64,000 bases of DNA from UBA4732 sp963823075 (lineage in GTDB: Bacteria > Planctomycetota > Planctomycetia > Gemmatales > Gemmataceae). The position numbers were made by a program, and so were the translations under genes. Below the pieces are notes generated by a model. It saw only the letters and a program-made list of their open reading frames with translations, ran no database searches and was not told where the DNA came from. Positions 7,089-17,466 of this stretch are shown here, piece by piece. The stretch spans positions 7,467-71,466 of the forward strand of contig CAWGKE010000018.1 in assembly GCA_963823075.1 (NCBI GenBank), written 5' to 3'. The stretch's first letter is position 1; every line of letters begins with the position of its first letter.

Positions 7089-10000
7089 ATGGCCACGAAT
7101 CACGACGACGACGCGCCCCCGGCCGAAAGCGAAGCCAGGACGACCCCGGACCCCGCGCCGGAGCCGCCGGCCGACAAGCCGGCCAAGCCGTCGCCGGATC
7201 GGCCGGCCAAACCGGCCGCCGCCAAACCGACCCGACCGGCCGCTCCCAAGCCCGGCGCCCCGAAGCCTGCTGCCAAGCCACCGGTCCCGGCCGCGAAGGA
7301 GGGCAAGCCGGCCGCCGATAAGCCCGTCAAGCCCGCCGGGGAAAAGCCCGCCCGTCCAGCGGCCGACAAGGCCCCCCCCGTCCTGACCCTCCCCGAAAAG
7401 CGCGCCAAGCCGCCCGCCCCCAAGGCAAAAACGCCGGCGGACGAGTCCGATGAGGAAACCGCGCCCGTCGGCGAGAAGGAGGGAGCGGGGGACGACGGCG
7501 ACAAGGAAGAAAAGGCCGCGGACGAGGCGGCCGTTCAGACCGAGGCCGCCGTCAAGGGCAAGAAGAAAGCCAAGGCCAAAGCCAAGACCGAAACCGGCAT
7601 CGCGACCAAGCCGGGCCGCTCCTTCTTCAGCTTCAGCAAGGCGGCCCCGACCGGCGTCTGGGGCGTCGATCTCGGCCAGTGCGCCCTCAAGGCCATCCGC
7701 CTCGAAATCATCGAAGGCGAAGTCACCGCCACCGCCTTCGATTACGTCGAGCATCCCAAGATCCTCAGCCAGCCCGACGCCGACCCCGACGAGCTGACCC
7801 GCGAGGCGCTGCAAAAGTTCCTCTCGCGCAACGTCCTCCGCGGCGACAGCGTCGCCATCAGCGTCCCCGGCCAGAGCGGCCTCGCCCGCTTCGTCAAGCT
7901 GCCGCCGGTCGAGGAAAAGAAGATCCCGGACATCGTTCGTTTCGAGGCCAAGCAGCAGATCCCGTTCAACCTCGACGAGGTCGTTTGGGACTACCAGAAA
8001 CTCGGCGTCGGCGAGCTGGCCGCCGGCTTCGTCGAGACGGAAATCGGCCTGTTCGCCATGAAGCGCGACATGGTCAACCGCTACCTCCAGCACTTCAAGG
8101 ACGTCGGCGTCGAGGTGCATTTGGTGCAGATGGCGCCGCTGGCCCTGTGCAACTTCGTGGCCTACGACCTGCTCGGCTGCGAGTCCGCCGCCGCGGCCAG
8201 CGACGCGGAGGGTCGGGCCAAAAAGCATTGCGTCTCGGCCCTGGACATCGGCGCCGACAGCAGCAACCTCGTCATCACGGACGGCGCCCGCATCATCTGG
8301 CAGCGGCCCATCCCGCTGGGCGGCAACCACTTCACCCGCGCCCTCACCAAGGATTTGAAACTCACCTTCGCCAAGGCCGAGCATCTGAAGCGCAACGCCG
8401 TCAAGTCGCCCGACCTCAAGAAGATCCTGGCCTCGCTCAAGCCGGTGCTGAGCGATTTCGTCGGCGAGGTGCAGCGGTCGCTGAGCTACTTCACCAACAC
8501 GCACCGCGACGCCCAGATCGAGTACATGATCGGCCTGGGCAACGCCTTCCGCCTGCCCGGCCTGCAGCGCTTCCTCTCCGAGAAGCTGCAAATGGACGTC
8601 CGCAAGCTCGGCAAGATGGAGCGCTTGACCGGCGACGGCGTCGTCGCTTCGGCGACGTACACCGAGAACATCCTCAGCTTCGCGGTGGCCTACGGCCTGG
8701 CGTTGCAAGGGTTGAAGCGGACGAAGCTCCAGACGAACCTGCTGCCGGGCGAGATCCGGGCGGAGCGGGCGGTGCGCGGCAAGAAGCCGTGGGCCATCGC
8801 CGCCGCCGCCCTGCTGCTGCTCGGGCTGGGCGGCTTCGCCCTCACCGGCTATTGCAACCTCAATTCCTACGCCTCCGAATCGGTGGTGGCCGCGGCGAAG
8901 AACGTCACCGACGTGGCCGGGAGGGCGAAGACCGCCCAGGACACGTTCGATCAGACCAAGAACGCCGCCCTCAAGGAGGAGGAGGCCGTCAAGAGCATCA
9001 TCGCCGGCCAGGCCGAGCGCAAGAACTGGCTGGAGATCACCCACTATCTCTTCGCCGACGCCCTGCCCCGACCGGACGGCTCCAACCTGTCCCCGGACGC
9101 CCAGAAGAAATACTACGACGACGGGCACGGCAAGGAGGCGTTTGAGGACCTCAAGAGGCGCTGGCAGGGCCAGCTCGGCGGCGGCGCCAAGGACGCCTCG
9201 GGCAAGCCAAGCGATTCGGGCGACGAACTCGACGCCAGCGTCGATAACCTGATCCAGGTCGATATCGATTTCTTCGACCAGCGCTACTGCGACGACCTGG
9301 GGGCGGCCTGGAAGCAGATCAAGGAAACGGCCCCCCTCATCAAGGGCGACGACGGCGCCTTGAAGACGTACACCCGCACGGGGGACCTCGACAAGCCGCC
9401 GGACGGCAAGAAGGGCTGGCTCGTCGAGGTCCACGGCACGACGTACCACAAGGACGCGGACGCCTTCCTCGCCGACACGCTGGTGGAGAACATCTACCGC
9501 CTCAGCGTGAAGCCCGGAAGCCCGCCGGCCTCGACCACGCCGCCCATGGGAGCGCCGCCCCCGCCGCCGCCCAACGGAACGCCGCCCCCGCCGGCCGGCG
9601 CGCCGGCGGCCCCCGCGAAGACGGAACCGCCCTCGGACAAGGACGTGTACCTCAACCGCATCAGCAACGTCGTCCTCTTTGACATCAACCAGGGCAAGGG
9701 GACCAGCATCGTGGGCAAGTCCGTCCTGGACGAGCTGCTGCCCAAGACCGGCGGCGGCGCGCTCGGCGGCATGTCCAACGGCTCGGCCGGCGGTCAATTG
9801 GCCCCCGTGGGGGGCGCCGGCGGCCCGGCCCCGGCCGGCGGCCCGCCGCCGGGAGGCTCCAACGGCCCTGGTCCGGGCGCTCCTCCCGCTCCGGGTGCTC
9901 CCGGGGCGCCGGCCGCGGGCGCTCCGTCCGGCGCCCCGGCGGTGACGATCATCCCCCGCGTTTGGGAACCGCTGTCCGACTTCATGAAGTCGTCGAAATC

Positions 10001-10304
10001 CGGCGGCCTGGGAAGCCTGGGGAATCCGCAAGCCCCGCCCGGCTTCGGAGAGGCCAAACCCAAGCCGGCCGGGGCTTCCAACCATACGAAGACGGAGTTC
10101 GTCATCGTCTTCTTCTGGAGGGAAGACACGCCGTCCGACATCCTGCGGGGCGAGGACCCCAACGCCAAGCCGCCGGCGCCGCCGACCACCGGCTCGCCGA
10201 TGGGCCAGCCGCCGATGGGCCAGCCGCCGATGGGCCAACCGCCGATGGGCCAGACGCCCGGCGAGGACAAGCCGCTCAGCCCTCGCAGCGACCTGGGGCC
10301 GTGA
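7089..10304 (+). CDS. pilM: PilM-type pilus assembly ATPase with long disordered extensions
   Basis: 1071 residues, about three times the usual PilM. Residues 1-180 are Lys/Pro/Ala-rich and low-complexity. The actin-like PilM fold starts near 190: GVWGVDLGQCALKAIRLE is phosphate-1, and SALDIGADSSNLVITDG near 384 is phosphate-2. A transmembrane helix follows at about 568-590 (AIAAAALLLLGLGGFALTGY). The remaining 480 residues form a second, probably periplasmic part ending in Pro/Gly/Met repeats, so this looks like PilM joined to a PilN-like segment. The start at 7089 has ggtggagg ideally spaced upstream. Two membrane-protein genes follow on the same strand, the layout of a pilM-N-O operon for inner-membrane alignment of a type IV pilus or type II secretion machine. 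Confidence 0.85.
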   Translation: MATNHDDDAPPAESEARTTPDPAPEPPADKPAKPSPDRPAKPAAAKPTRPAAPKPGAPKPAAKPPVPAAKEGKPAADKPVKPAGEKPARPAADKAPPVLTLPEKRAKPPAPKAKTPADESDEETAPVGEKEGAGDDGDKEEKAADEAAVQTEAAVKGKKKAKAKAKTETGIATKPGRSFFSFSKAAPTGVWGVDLGQCALKAIRLEIIEGEVTATAFDYVEHPKILSQPDADPDELTREALQKFLSRNVLRGDSVAISVPGQSGLARFVKLPPVEEKKIPDIVRFEAKQQIPFNLDEVVWDYQKLGVGELAAGFVETEIGLFAMKRDMVNRYLQHFKDVGVEVHLVQMAPLALCNFVAYDLLGCESAAAASDAEGRAKKHCVSALDIGADSSNLVITDGARIIWQRPIPLGGNHFTRALTKDLKLTFAKAEHLKRNAVKSPDLKKILASLKPVLSDFVGEVQRSLSYFTNTHRDAQIEYMIGLGNAFRLPGLQRFLSEKLQMDVRKLGKMERLTGDGVVASATYTENILSFAVAYGLALQGLKRTKLQTNLLPGEIRAERAVRGKKPWAIAAAALLLLGLGGFALTGYCNLNSYASESVVAAAKNVTDVAGRAKTAQDTFDQTKNAALKEEEAVKSIIAGQAERKNWLEITHYLFADALPRPDGSNLSPDAQKKYYDDGHGKEAFEDLKRRWQGQLGGGAKDASGKPSDSGDELDASVDNLIQVDIDFFDQRYCDDLGAAWKQIKETAPLIKGDDGALKTYTRTGDLDKPPDGKKGWLVEVHGTTYHKDADAFLADTLVENIYRLSVKPGSPPASTTPPMGAPPPPPPNGTPPPPAGAPAAPAKTEPPSDKDVYLNRISNVVLFDINQGKGTSIVGKSVLDELLPKTGGGALGGMSNGSAGGQLAPVGGAGGPAPAGGPPPGGSNGPGPGAPPAPGAPGAPAAGAPSGAPAVTIIPRVWEPLSDFMKSSKSGGLGSLGNPQAPPGFGEAKPKPAGASNHTKTEFVIVFFWREDTPSDILRGEDPNAKPPAPPTTGSPMGQPPMGQPPMGQPPMGQTPGEDKPLSPRSDLGP
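10198..10257 (+). repeat. Four tandem 15-bp units at the end of pilM
   Basis: The unit gatgggccagccgcc occurs four times with small changes and encodes MGQPP repeats. Copy number is likely to vary by slippage. Confidence 0.7.
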
Positions 10305-10413
10305 CCAACAGGCCGGATGACACGTACGGGTGGGGCCGTGAGGCCCCCCTTCCCGAAACCGAACTCCCGGCCCCGTCGCCGGATCGAGCTTACACCCGCG
10401 GGGGAATCACCCG

Positions 10414-12353
10414 ATGAAGATGGATAAAGAGTGGATCTTGAAGCGCAGGTTCTGGCTGCTGCTGGGGACCTTCGGCCTGTTGTGGTTCGTCTGCCTGCTC
10501 ACGCTATGGATAATCGGCGGCGGCCCCATCGAGGCGGCGAAAAAGGTCGTCACGGACGCCAACGCCGTCATTCAGCCGTACACCTCCAACTCGGGGCCGA
10601 ACCGGCCCAAGAACGACTCCTTCCTGCCCAAGTGGAAGGAATACGGCAAGACGTTCAGCGATCACAAGATCACGGTTTGGGGAATCGCCTGGTACGGCGA
10701 CAAACCCAAACCGGACGACCCGCCCGGCAAGCTCCTCTGGAAGGGCCAGGGCGGCATGTACACCTGGCCCACCACCGACGATCATCCCCTCAACCAGGTC
10801 GCCCTCGTTCCCTCCAAGGAGATCGACCCGCTGCTTCGCAAGTGGTACAAGGGGAGCGACGATTTCTCGCCCTACCGGAACCAGTTCAACTCTCTGTATT
10901 ACGAGGTGAAATCGACCGCGAACGAGGCGGAGGCGGCGAAGCCGGGGCCGCCCGGCAGGCCCCTGGACCCCGTTGTCTTCAAGGGGGGCGATCGCGCCAA
11001 GGGCGGCGACTACCTGGGCGTCATGAAGCAGGTCGATATCAATTCGGAGGCGGTCACCAGCGCCCCCAGCACCGAGGAATGCTGGCTGATGCAGGAAGAC
11101 TTCTGGGTCAAGCGCGAGGTGCTCTACGCCCTCTCCGACGCCATGAACATGGCCGCCCACATGGTCGAAGGCGCTGCACCGGACGCGGCGGACGCCCCGG
11201 CGGACAAGCCCGAAGCGGACCAGAAGGTCCTCGGCCGCCGCACCTTCCACAACGACAGCTGGGAAGTGACGCTGCTGTTCGACCAGGGCGGCAAGGACGC
11301 CAACGGCCTTCCGATGTGGCGGGTCCGGCCGGACAGCGCCATCAAGAACGTCAGCGTCGGTCACCGCGATCAGGACCTCGGCACGCCGGCCCTCAAGAAC
11401 GGCGGCGTCTGGTTCCGGCTGCGTCAAGGCTCCGCCGTCTGGCCCATTGCCTTCGAGGGCACCCCCGTACCATGGCGTCAGAAGCACACCCTCGCCGACG
11501 GGGCGTACAAGGACGGCTGGAACTTGAAGGGCAACCCGGACCCGTCGAGGCCGATGACGCTGGAGCAGGTGTTCGACGCGACCAACACGCCGATCGCCGA
11601 GATCGACGAAATTGCGATCTCCAAAGTCTCGCACAAGAACGCCAACCGGCTGCTGGTGGCGGCGAAGCCGGAGCGCTACGGCCAGAAGCCGCCGCCGGAC
11701 GCGAAAGCGCCCGGCGCCCCGGCGCTCCTCCCGGCCCGGCCGGCCCCAACGCGCCCCCGGCCCCCGGCGGCTCGGGCGGCGGCCCCAGCAGCATGGGCGG
11801 CCCCACCGGGACCGCGGCCACCGGCGGCGGCGCGCCGGGCATGGGCATGGGAGCGCAGTCGGCCGCCAACCTGACTCCGAACTACAAGATCGATCGCAAC
11901 CGCTATCTCTTCGTCACGGACCAGAGCCGGCACCTGCCGTTGGCCGTCACCCTGAACGTCGATCAGTCGCACTTGCACGAGGTGCTGGCGGCGTTCGCCA
12001 ACTCGCGGCTGCGGTTCCAGACGACGCAGGTGGAGTTCCGCCGCGTCCCCGCCGTCCCCCACTCCTCCGGCTCGACGCAGCCCAACGGCTTCAGCGGCAA
12101 TCCCCCGCCGGGGGGCGCGACCCCGCCGATGCCCAACGGACCCCCGCCTGGCGGGAGCAGCGGGACGGGCGCGACCTCGCTGGGCGGCCCCAGCAGCGCG
12201 GGCGGCCCCAGCAGCGCGGGCGGCCCCAGCAGCGCAGGCCCCAACGGGCCCGCGACCGGCCAGGCGCCGGTCGAAATCGACAACCCCAACCTGATCGAGG
12301 TGACCATCTACGGCATCGCCTCGCTGTACGAGCGGCCGCCCGACGCCAAGTGA
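10414..12353 (+). CDS. Single-pass membrane protein of the pil operon, frameshifted
   Basis: About 646 residues once a single frame change is allowed. A short cytoplasmic start (MKMDKEWILKRRFW) is followed by one transmembrane helix (LLLGTFGLLWFVCLLTLWII), then a large soluble part. Near 11725 the frame leaves a Pro/Gly linker. One base earlier it continues as PGAPPGPAGPNAPPAPGG and then into a conserved-looking C-terminal domain: RYLFVTDQSRHLPLAVTLNV, HEVLAAFANSRLRFQTTQV. A missing G in a GGG run would explain this. Topology and position after pilM suggest a PilN/PilO-like role, but I see no decisive motif. A GGPSSA tandem repeat lies near the C-terminus. Confidence 0.65.
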
Positions 12354-12424
12354 GCGGCGGCGTTGCACTGGACCAATGAGTCGCCAAGCGGGCGCCGGCG
12401 GGCGCCCTGGGAAGGAACGATTTC

Positions 12425-14787
12425 ATGGGTATCAAAGACCTGAAAAGTATTAATTACAAGCAGCTTCTTTTCGACTACGGCGAGAAGATCGGCCTGGGCG
12501 CCGCCGGGGTGGTCGCGCTGTTGCTGGCCGTCTGGCTGTTCGTTCCCGGCTCCGGCCTCTTCGTCGAGTCGGCCGGCGTGCGCGCCGGGGAACTCAACAA
12601 GACGGCCGACGGCGTGAGCGCGGCGTTGAGCAGCAATAAGCCGCTGTCGGAGGAGAGCGGGGAATCACCGGCGACCAACATCAAGGGCAAGCTGGTGGCG
12701 TTCAACTTCGACGTGCTCTCCGACGCCAAGATCGAAGAGGACTATCGGGTCCCCGGGCTGTTCGACGGCCGGAAGTCCGGCCCCGGCGGCCGCCAGACGC
12801 CGACCGTCAAGCCGCCGGTGGAGTCCGACCTGGCGGTGGTGCATTTCCAGCTGCCCGGCCTGGTGTACACCCCGGACGGGGAGTACATCATGACCCTCAA
12901 GGGCGCCCCGATGGGCGGCCCGGGAGCTGGCCCCGGCCCCGGCGGCACCAACGGGCCGTCCCCGTCGATGCCGAACCCCGGCATGGGGGGGTCCTCCGGT
13001 TTCAACCCCGGCGGGTCGTTTAACACCCGGTTCGGACAGAGACTCCAGAAACATGGCCTCATCAAGGGCAAAAACGACCCGGACGCGGACAAAAGCGCAA
13101 GGACTACGACATCGAATACAAGAAGGTGGCCGATGTCAAGGACCTCACCGGGGCGAAATTGGCCACGCAGCTCGTCCCGCAGCGGGCGGCCGAGATCGTG
13201 GCCTCCTTCCCCTATAAGGAACAGATCGAAGAATTCCAGGAGAAGCTCGGTCTTCCCAGCCCCGAGGCGGTCCTCGCGGAGGTGGCGGCCAAGGACGACA
13301 AGACCCCGGTCCACACCTTCCGGTTCCTCGGCTTTGTCGTCGAACGGCGCGCGGTGGACGGCCAGGGGCGCCCGATCGACGACCAGGGCGGTGTGATTAC
13401 GACCTCCGACGGCGGCTGGGGCGAGCCGCTCGACCTCCAGGACGCCTACGCGCCGCTGATCGTCCTCAGCGGCGGCGAGGCCCGGCTGGAGAAGGAGACG
13501 CGGTTCCTCAAGGTCGCCTTCGCGGGCCTGACGCTGCCCAAGCTGCCGACGGCCGGCGAGCTGCTGCGGCAGCCGCCCGTCGATGAGTACCCGGACCTCG
13601 AAGACAACCTGGCCACCCTCAAGAAGACGGTGGACGATCTCGACAAGACGCCGGACGCCGGCGTGGCCAAGCCCGCGTTCAGCCAGAAGCCGGGGAACAT
13701 CTTCGACCTCCCGCCCGGCGTCGGCACGAGCGGCCCCAACGGCATGGGTCCGGGTCCGGCCGGCACCGGCGGCCCCATGCCGGGCGGCACCGGCGGCCCC
13801 ATGCCGGGCGGCACCGGCGGCCTGGCTCCCCTCGGCCCGCCGCCCGGATCGACCGCCCCCCCTGGCGTGGGCAGCCCCATGCCGGGCGGCAACAACCCAG
13901 GGGGCGTCATCCCTGCCTACTGCCTGATCCGCATGTTCGATTTCAACATCGTGCCGGGCAAGACCTACGAGTACCGGATGAAGGTGCGCATGGCCAACCC
14001 CAACTTCGGGCGGAAAGACGTGGCCTCGCAGGGCATCGCCGTCGATCCGGAGCTGACGGCGAAGGACTGGTACGTTCTGCCCAAGAAGCTGGTGGTCCCG
14101 TCCGACCTCTACTTCTACGCCGTGGACCAGGCGAAGCTCGACGCCAAGGACAAGGACAAGGAGAAGGACAAGGAGGCGAGACTGCCGAGCTATACCCAGT
14201 CGGTCGCGGTGGGGACGCAGACCGTCCTGCAGATCCAGAAGTGGGTGGACTACCTGACGCTCAAGAGCCGCACGGAGCTGCCGGTCGGAGATTGGGTGAT
14301 CGCGGAGCGCGTGGTGGCGACCCGCGGCGAGCCGATCGGCCGTCAGCGCGTGGAGGTGCCGTATTGGCGGAAGGCGCAGGACCGTTATACGATGGCGACG
14401 GACCAGCCGCCGCCCAGGGCCAACGACAAGAAGCACGTGGACTCGGTGGACGTGGCGTTCGCCCCGGACGGCCAGGAGCCGATCCTGGTGGACTTCGTGA
14501 AAACCGGCCTGCCCTATACGCGCACGCATCCCAAGACGGACGACGCGACGGCCCCGGCCGCCGCGCTGCCGCCGGTCGAGGACACGCAGGCGCCGGAGGA
14601 GGTGCTGCTGTACACCCCCGAGGGCAAGCTGCTGCTGGCCCAGAACGCGGCGCGGGATGCGGTCGATCCCCAGCGCGTCAAGAGGCTGGAAGACGTGCGC
14701 AACTGGATCGATCTGGTCAAGAAGACGAAGGGCGGCAAGGACGACAACCTGTTCCCCGACCGACCCGGGCAGCCCAAGACGCCGTGA
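12425..14787 (+). CDS. Single-pass membrane protein of the pil operon, frameshifted
   Basis: About 787 residues if one frame change near 13095 is corrected. The first frame begins MGIKDLKSINYKQLLFDYG, with a transmembrane helix at about 20-42 (IGLGAAGVVALLLAVWLFV). After a Gly/Pro/Asn linker it reads DADKSARTT. One extra A in the A4 run restores DADKKRKDYDIEYKKVADV and a long open frame. Later motifs include MFDFNIVPGKTYEYRMKV and VGTQTVLQIQKWVDYL. The 72-bp spacing and order after the previous gene support one operon. Function is not recognised; a structural inner-membrane component of the pilus platform is the best guess. Confidence 0.65.
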
Positions 14788-14804
14788 GCGCGTCCTTAAA
14801 GGAA

Positions 14805-14870
14805 GGCGAGCGGCGCGGCGTCAGCCCGCCGGTAAGATTGCACCGGCGGGCTGACGCCGCGCCGCTCGCC
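14805..14870. terminator. 29-bp perfect palindrome between convergent genes
   Basis: Arms 14805-14833 and 14842-14870 (ggcgagcggcgcggcgtcag and onward) pair perfectly over an 8-base loop. It lies between the convergent pil operon (stop 14787) and the oxidoreductase gene (stop 14878), the ideal place for a two-way terminator. There is no T-tract. Confidence 0.65.
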
Positions 14871-14877
14871 CATTTGC

Positions 14878-16464
14878 TCATCCCGCGGCCGGGTCCTTGC
14901 CGTTGACCCACGGGCCGGCCAACTTCATGTAGTCCGGCGGCGTCAGGCTGCTGCCCGCCGGGCCGCCGGTGTAGCCGGCGATCTCCTTCGGCTTGCCGCG
15001 CTCCTTGCTGCGCTTCTCCAGCCGCGCCGCCCAGCTCGGATCGGCTTCCACCACTTTCCGCTCGTTTTTGTCCCAGAAGAAGGCCTTGCCCTCGCGGTAG
15101 CTCTTGACGCCCATCGACACCGTGGTGAAGGCCGCCGCTCCCAAGTCCGGCGGGCAGAGCGTGTCGCGCTTGCCGGCCCGCACGCACTCCAGGAAGTGGC
15201 CCCACAGCGCGGCCGTGTCGAAGTTGGCGCCCCACTCGTCGCGGGTGTAGCCCTCGATGCCCGCCGTGACCGTCTCGTCGGGATCGACGGTCTTTTCCAG
15301 CCGGGCCGGCTTGCCGGCCTGCTGGCTGGGGTCGTCCTTGAGGACCTGGAAGCCGCCCTGCACGAACTTGATCGTGCCGAGGTGGCCGCGGATCACCTCC
15401 TCGATCGGGTAGGAATTGATCATCGTGGCCGTCACCATCAGCTGGCAGCCCTCGTCGTAGTCGGCGACGATGGCCGTCACGTCCGGCACGTCGCGGCCGT
15501 CGTACTCCAGGTAGAGGCCGCCGCCCGCCGCCACCCGGCCGGGGTAGCGCACGCCCATCGCCGTGATGATGTGCGTCGTCTGGTGGACGAACAGGTCGGT
15601 GAACATGCCGCCGCCGAACGGCCAGTAGCAGCGCCACTGACCGAAGATCGCCCGGTCGAACGGCTGGTCCTTGGCCGTCGGTCCCAGCGGCACCCCCTTC
15701 ATCACCTCGAAGTCGTGGCCGAGGAACATGTCCCAGTTGACCGTGCTGGGATTCATCTCCTTGTAGAGTCGGTAATAGCGCCATTGGCCGACGTTGGAGT
15801 TGCGGTAATAGCTGGTCTGGGCCTGGGCGAGGTGGCCGATCTTGCCGGCCCGGATCATCTCGTTGGCCTTGCGCCAGGTGGGGTCGGCCATCGACTGGAC
15901 GCCGACCGTCATGACGGCGTCGGCGTTCTTCAGCCACGCATCGACGACCGCCTGGGCCTCGTCGATGGTCTTGGTCATCGGCTTTTCGCAGTAGACGTGC
16001 TTTTTCTTGTTTATCGCGTCGATGCTGACCTTGGCGTGCCAGTGGTCGGGCGTGGCGCAGACGACCACGTCCACCTCGTCCAGGTCGAGCAGCTGCCGGT
16101 AGTCCTTGACGACGTGCTTCTTGTCGTCGGGACTGAGGCCGACCTTCTTGGCCGACGGGAAGAGGCCTTGGCCGTAGTGGCGCGTGGTCTTTTTGCCGTC
16201 CTTGCCGGCGACCTCGTAGTCGTCCTCGTGGCCGTCCCACACGTCGCAGACGGCGACGGCGGCGACGGTCTTGGCCTCTTTCTGCATCTTGGCGATGATG
16301 TCGAGGTGGGCCTGGCAGCGGCCGCCGACCCCAATGAAGCCGACGCCGATGCGCTCGTTGGCCTTGTAGACCCGGGCGTAGGACGCGGCGGGCAGCGACA
16401 GGACGGCGGCGCCGGCGGCGGCGCCCTTGAGGAACGTGCGGCGGTTGAGGTTTTTACGGGACAT
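14878..16464 (-). CDS. Tat-exported Gfo/Idh/MocA family oxidoreductase
   Basis: 528 residues. A twin-arginine signal (NLNRRTFLKGAAAGAAVLSL) opens the protein, so it folds before export. The NAD(P)-binding Rossmann motif is GVGFIGVGGRC, and the family's EKP motif is CEKPMTKTIDEAQAVVDAW. The C-terminal substrate domain carries YWPFGGGMFTDLFVHQTTHII. Planctomycetes have many such exported sugar-type dehydrogenases; the substrate cannot be read from sequence. The ATG at 16464 has aaggga upstream. Confidence 0.88.
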   Translation of the reverse strand: MSRKNLNRRTFLKGAAAGAAVLSLPAASYARVYKANERIGVGFIGVGGRCQAHLDIIAKMQKEAKTVAAVAVCDVWDGHEDDYEVAGKDGKKTTRHYGQGLFPSAKKVGLSPDDKKHVVKDYRQLLDLDEVDVVVCATPDHWHAKVSIDAINKKKHVYCEKPMTKTIDEAQAVVDAWLKNADAVMTVGVQSMADPTWRKANEMIRAGKIGHLAQAQTSYYRNSNVGQWRYYRLYKEMNPSTVNWDMFLGHDFEVMKGVPLGPTAKDQPFDRAIFGQWRCYWPFGGGMFTDLFVHQTTHIITAMGVRYPGRVAAGGGLYLEYDGRDVPDVTAIVADYDEGCQLMVTATMINSYPIEEVIRGHLGTIKFVQGGFQVLKDDPSQQAGKPARLEKTVDPDETVTAGIEGYTRDEWGANFDTAALWGHFLECVRAGKRDTLCPPDLGAAAFTTVSMGVKSYREGKAFFWDKNERKVVEADPSWAARLEKRSKERGKPKEIAGYTGGPAGSSLTPPDYMKLAGPWVNGKDPAAG

Positions 16465-16483
16465 GGTGAATCTCCCTTGTGAT

Positions 16484-16548
16484 GTTCAGCCGCTCTTTGC
16501 AGAAGAGCGCTCCCGGCCGGCGCGTTCTTCTGCGAAGAGCGGCTGAAC
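16484..16548. repeat. 27-bp near-perfect palindrome
   Basis: Arms 16484-16510 and 16522-16548 (gttcagccgctctttgcaga and onward) pair with two mismatches over 11 bases. It sits between two same-strand genes and overlaps the end of the esterase transcript. Confidence 0.75.
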
Positions 16549-16553
16549 GATTG

Positions 16554-17288
16554 CTACTTGTGCTGCTGGAACAACCACTCATACAGCCCCGGCGTGTTGT
16601 ACGCCATTTCCCAGCTGTTGTGTCCGACGCCGGCGTATTCGGTGTATTTCGGCTTGCCGCCGGCGGCATTGAGGGCCTCGACCATTTTGCGCGAGCGATC
16701 GACCGATACGGACTGGTCGGCGTCGCCCTGGAAGACCCAGCAGGGCAGGTCCTTGATGTCCTTCGCCTTGTCGGGATCGCCGCCGCCGCACACCGGCACG
16801 ATGGCGGCCCAGCGGTCGGGGTACTTCTCGGCCAGGCTCCACGTGCCGAAGCCGCCCATCGACAATCCGGTGAGGTAAAGGCGCTTGTCGTCGATCTTGT
16901 ACTCCTTCTCCACCGCGTCCAGCATGGCCAGGGCGCGCTGGGCGTCCTTCGAGTCGGCCTGCCAGGTGCGCTCCTGCGACTGCGGGAAAAGGACGAAGCA
17001 GGGGAAGCTCTTCTCCTGCATCCGCAGGACGGGACCGAGGCCGACGTAGGTCTGGCGCTTGCCGTCGGCCCCGGTCTCGCCGGAGCCGTGCAGGAAAAGG
17101 ATGAGCGGATACGGCTTGTCGCCCTTGTAGTCGTGCGGCACGAAGAGGGCGTACTTCGCCTCCTTGCCGTCGGCGTCGGTGAAGGTGCGGTCGAGCAGGC
17201 CGGTCTTCGGCTCGTCGGCCCGGACCAGCGACGGAACGAGAAACAGCAGGGCCGCCCCGAACAGGGCGGCGAGGCGCGGCGGAGACAT
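16554..17288 (-). CDS. Exported alpha/beta hydrolase (esterase/phospholipase type)
   Basis: 244 residues from the ATG at 17288, with a signal peptide (SPPRLAALFGAALLFLVPSL). The alpha/beta-hydrolase landmarks are present: the oxyanion region LILFLHGSGETG, nucleophile elbow GLSMGGFGTW with the catalytic Ser, Asp in VFQGDADQSV and His in GVGHNSWEM. This resembles prolyl-oligopeptidase-like or carboxylesterase 'predicted peptidase' proteins. The substrate is unknown. The gene is complete. Confidence 0.85.
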   Translation of the reverse strand: MSPPRLAALFGAALLFLVPSLVRADEPKTGLLDRTFTDADGKEAKYALFVPHDYKGDKPYPLILFLHGSGETGADGKRQTYVGLGPVLRMQEKSFPCFVLFPQSQERTWQADSKDAQRALAMLDAVEKEYKIDDKRLYLTGLSMGGFGTWSLAEKYPDRWAAIVPVCGGGDPDKAKDIKDLPCWVFQGDADQSVSVDRSRKMVEALNAAGGKPKYTEYAGVGHNSWEMAYNTPGLYEWLFQQHK

Positions 17289-17400
17289 GGAGAGACCCTC
17301 GGAACCAGTGCGGCGGTGAATGGCGGGCGGTGAGGGATAACCTATCAAAGCGGCCGGCGCTCCGCCACCGAATCCGGTTCATTCCCTCTGGACAAAAGAA

Positions 17401-17434
17401 CAGGCGGCCGCCAAGAACCCTTGGCGGCCGCCTG
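17401..17434. terminator. Strong GC hairpin
   Basis: Arms 17401-17414 and 17421-17434 (caggcggccgccaa, ttggcggccgcctg) are perfect over a 6-base loop. It follows the stop of the LTxxQ-type gene (17467, minus strand), so it probably ends that transcript. Confidence 0.65.
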
Positions 17435-17466
17435 ACATTGGATAGGGCAAATAGGCGAAGAGAAGA

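Noticed and set aside
7014..10238. A 1074-residue open frame antisense to pilM
   Set aside because: Composition is Arg/Gly/Val-rich with no motifs. It mirrors the GC-rich codon pattern of pilM. The sense frame has a clear PilM fold and ribosome site.
12190..12240. Tandem GGCGGCCCCAGCAGCGCG units as a possible CRISPR
   Set aside because: The units are contiguous without spacers and encode a GGPSSA peptide repeat in a membrane protein.
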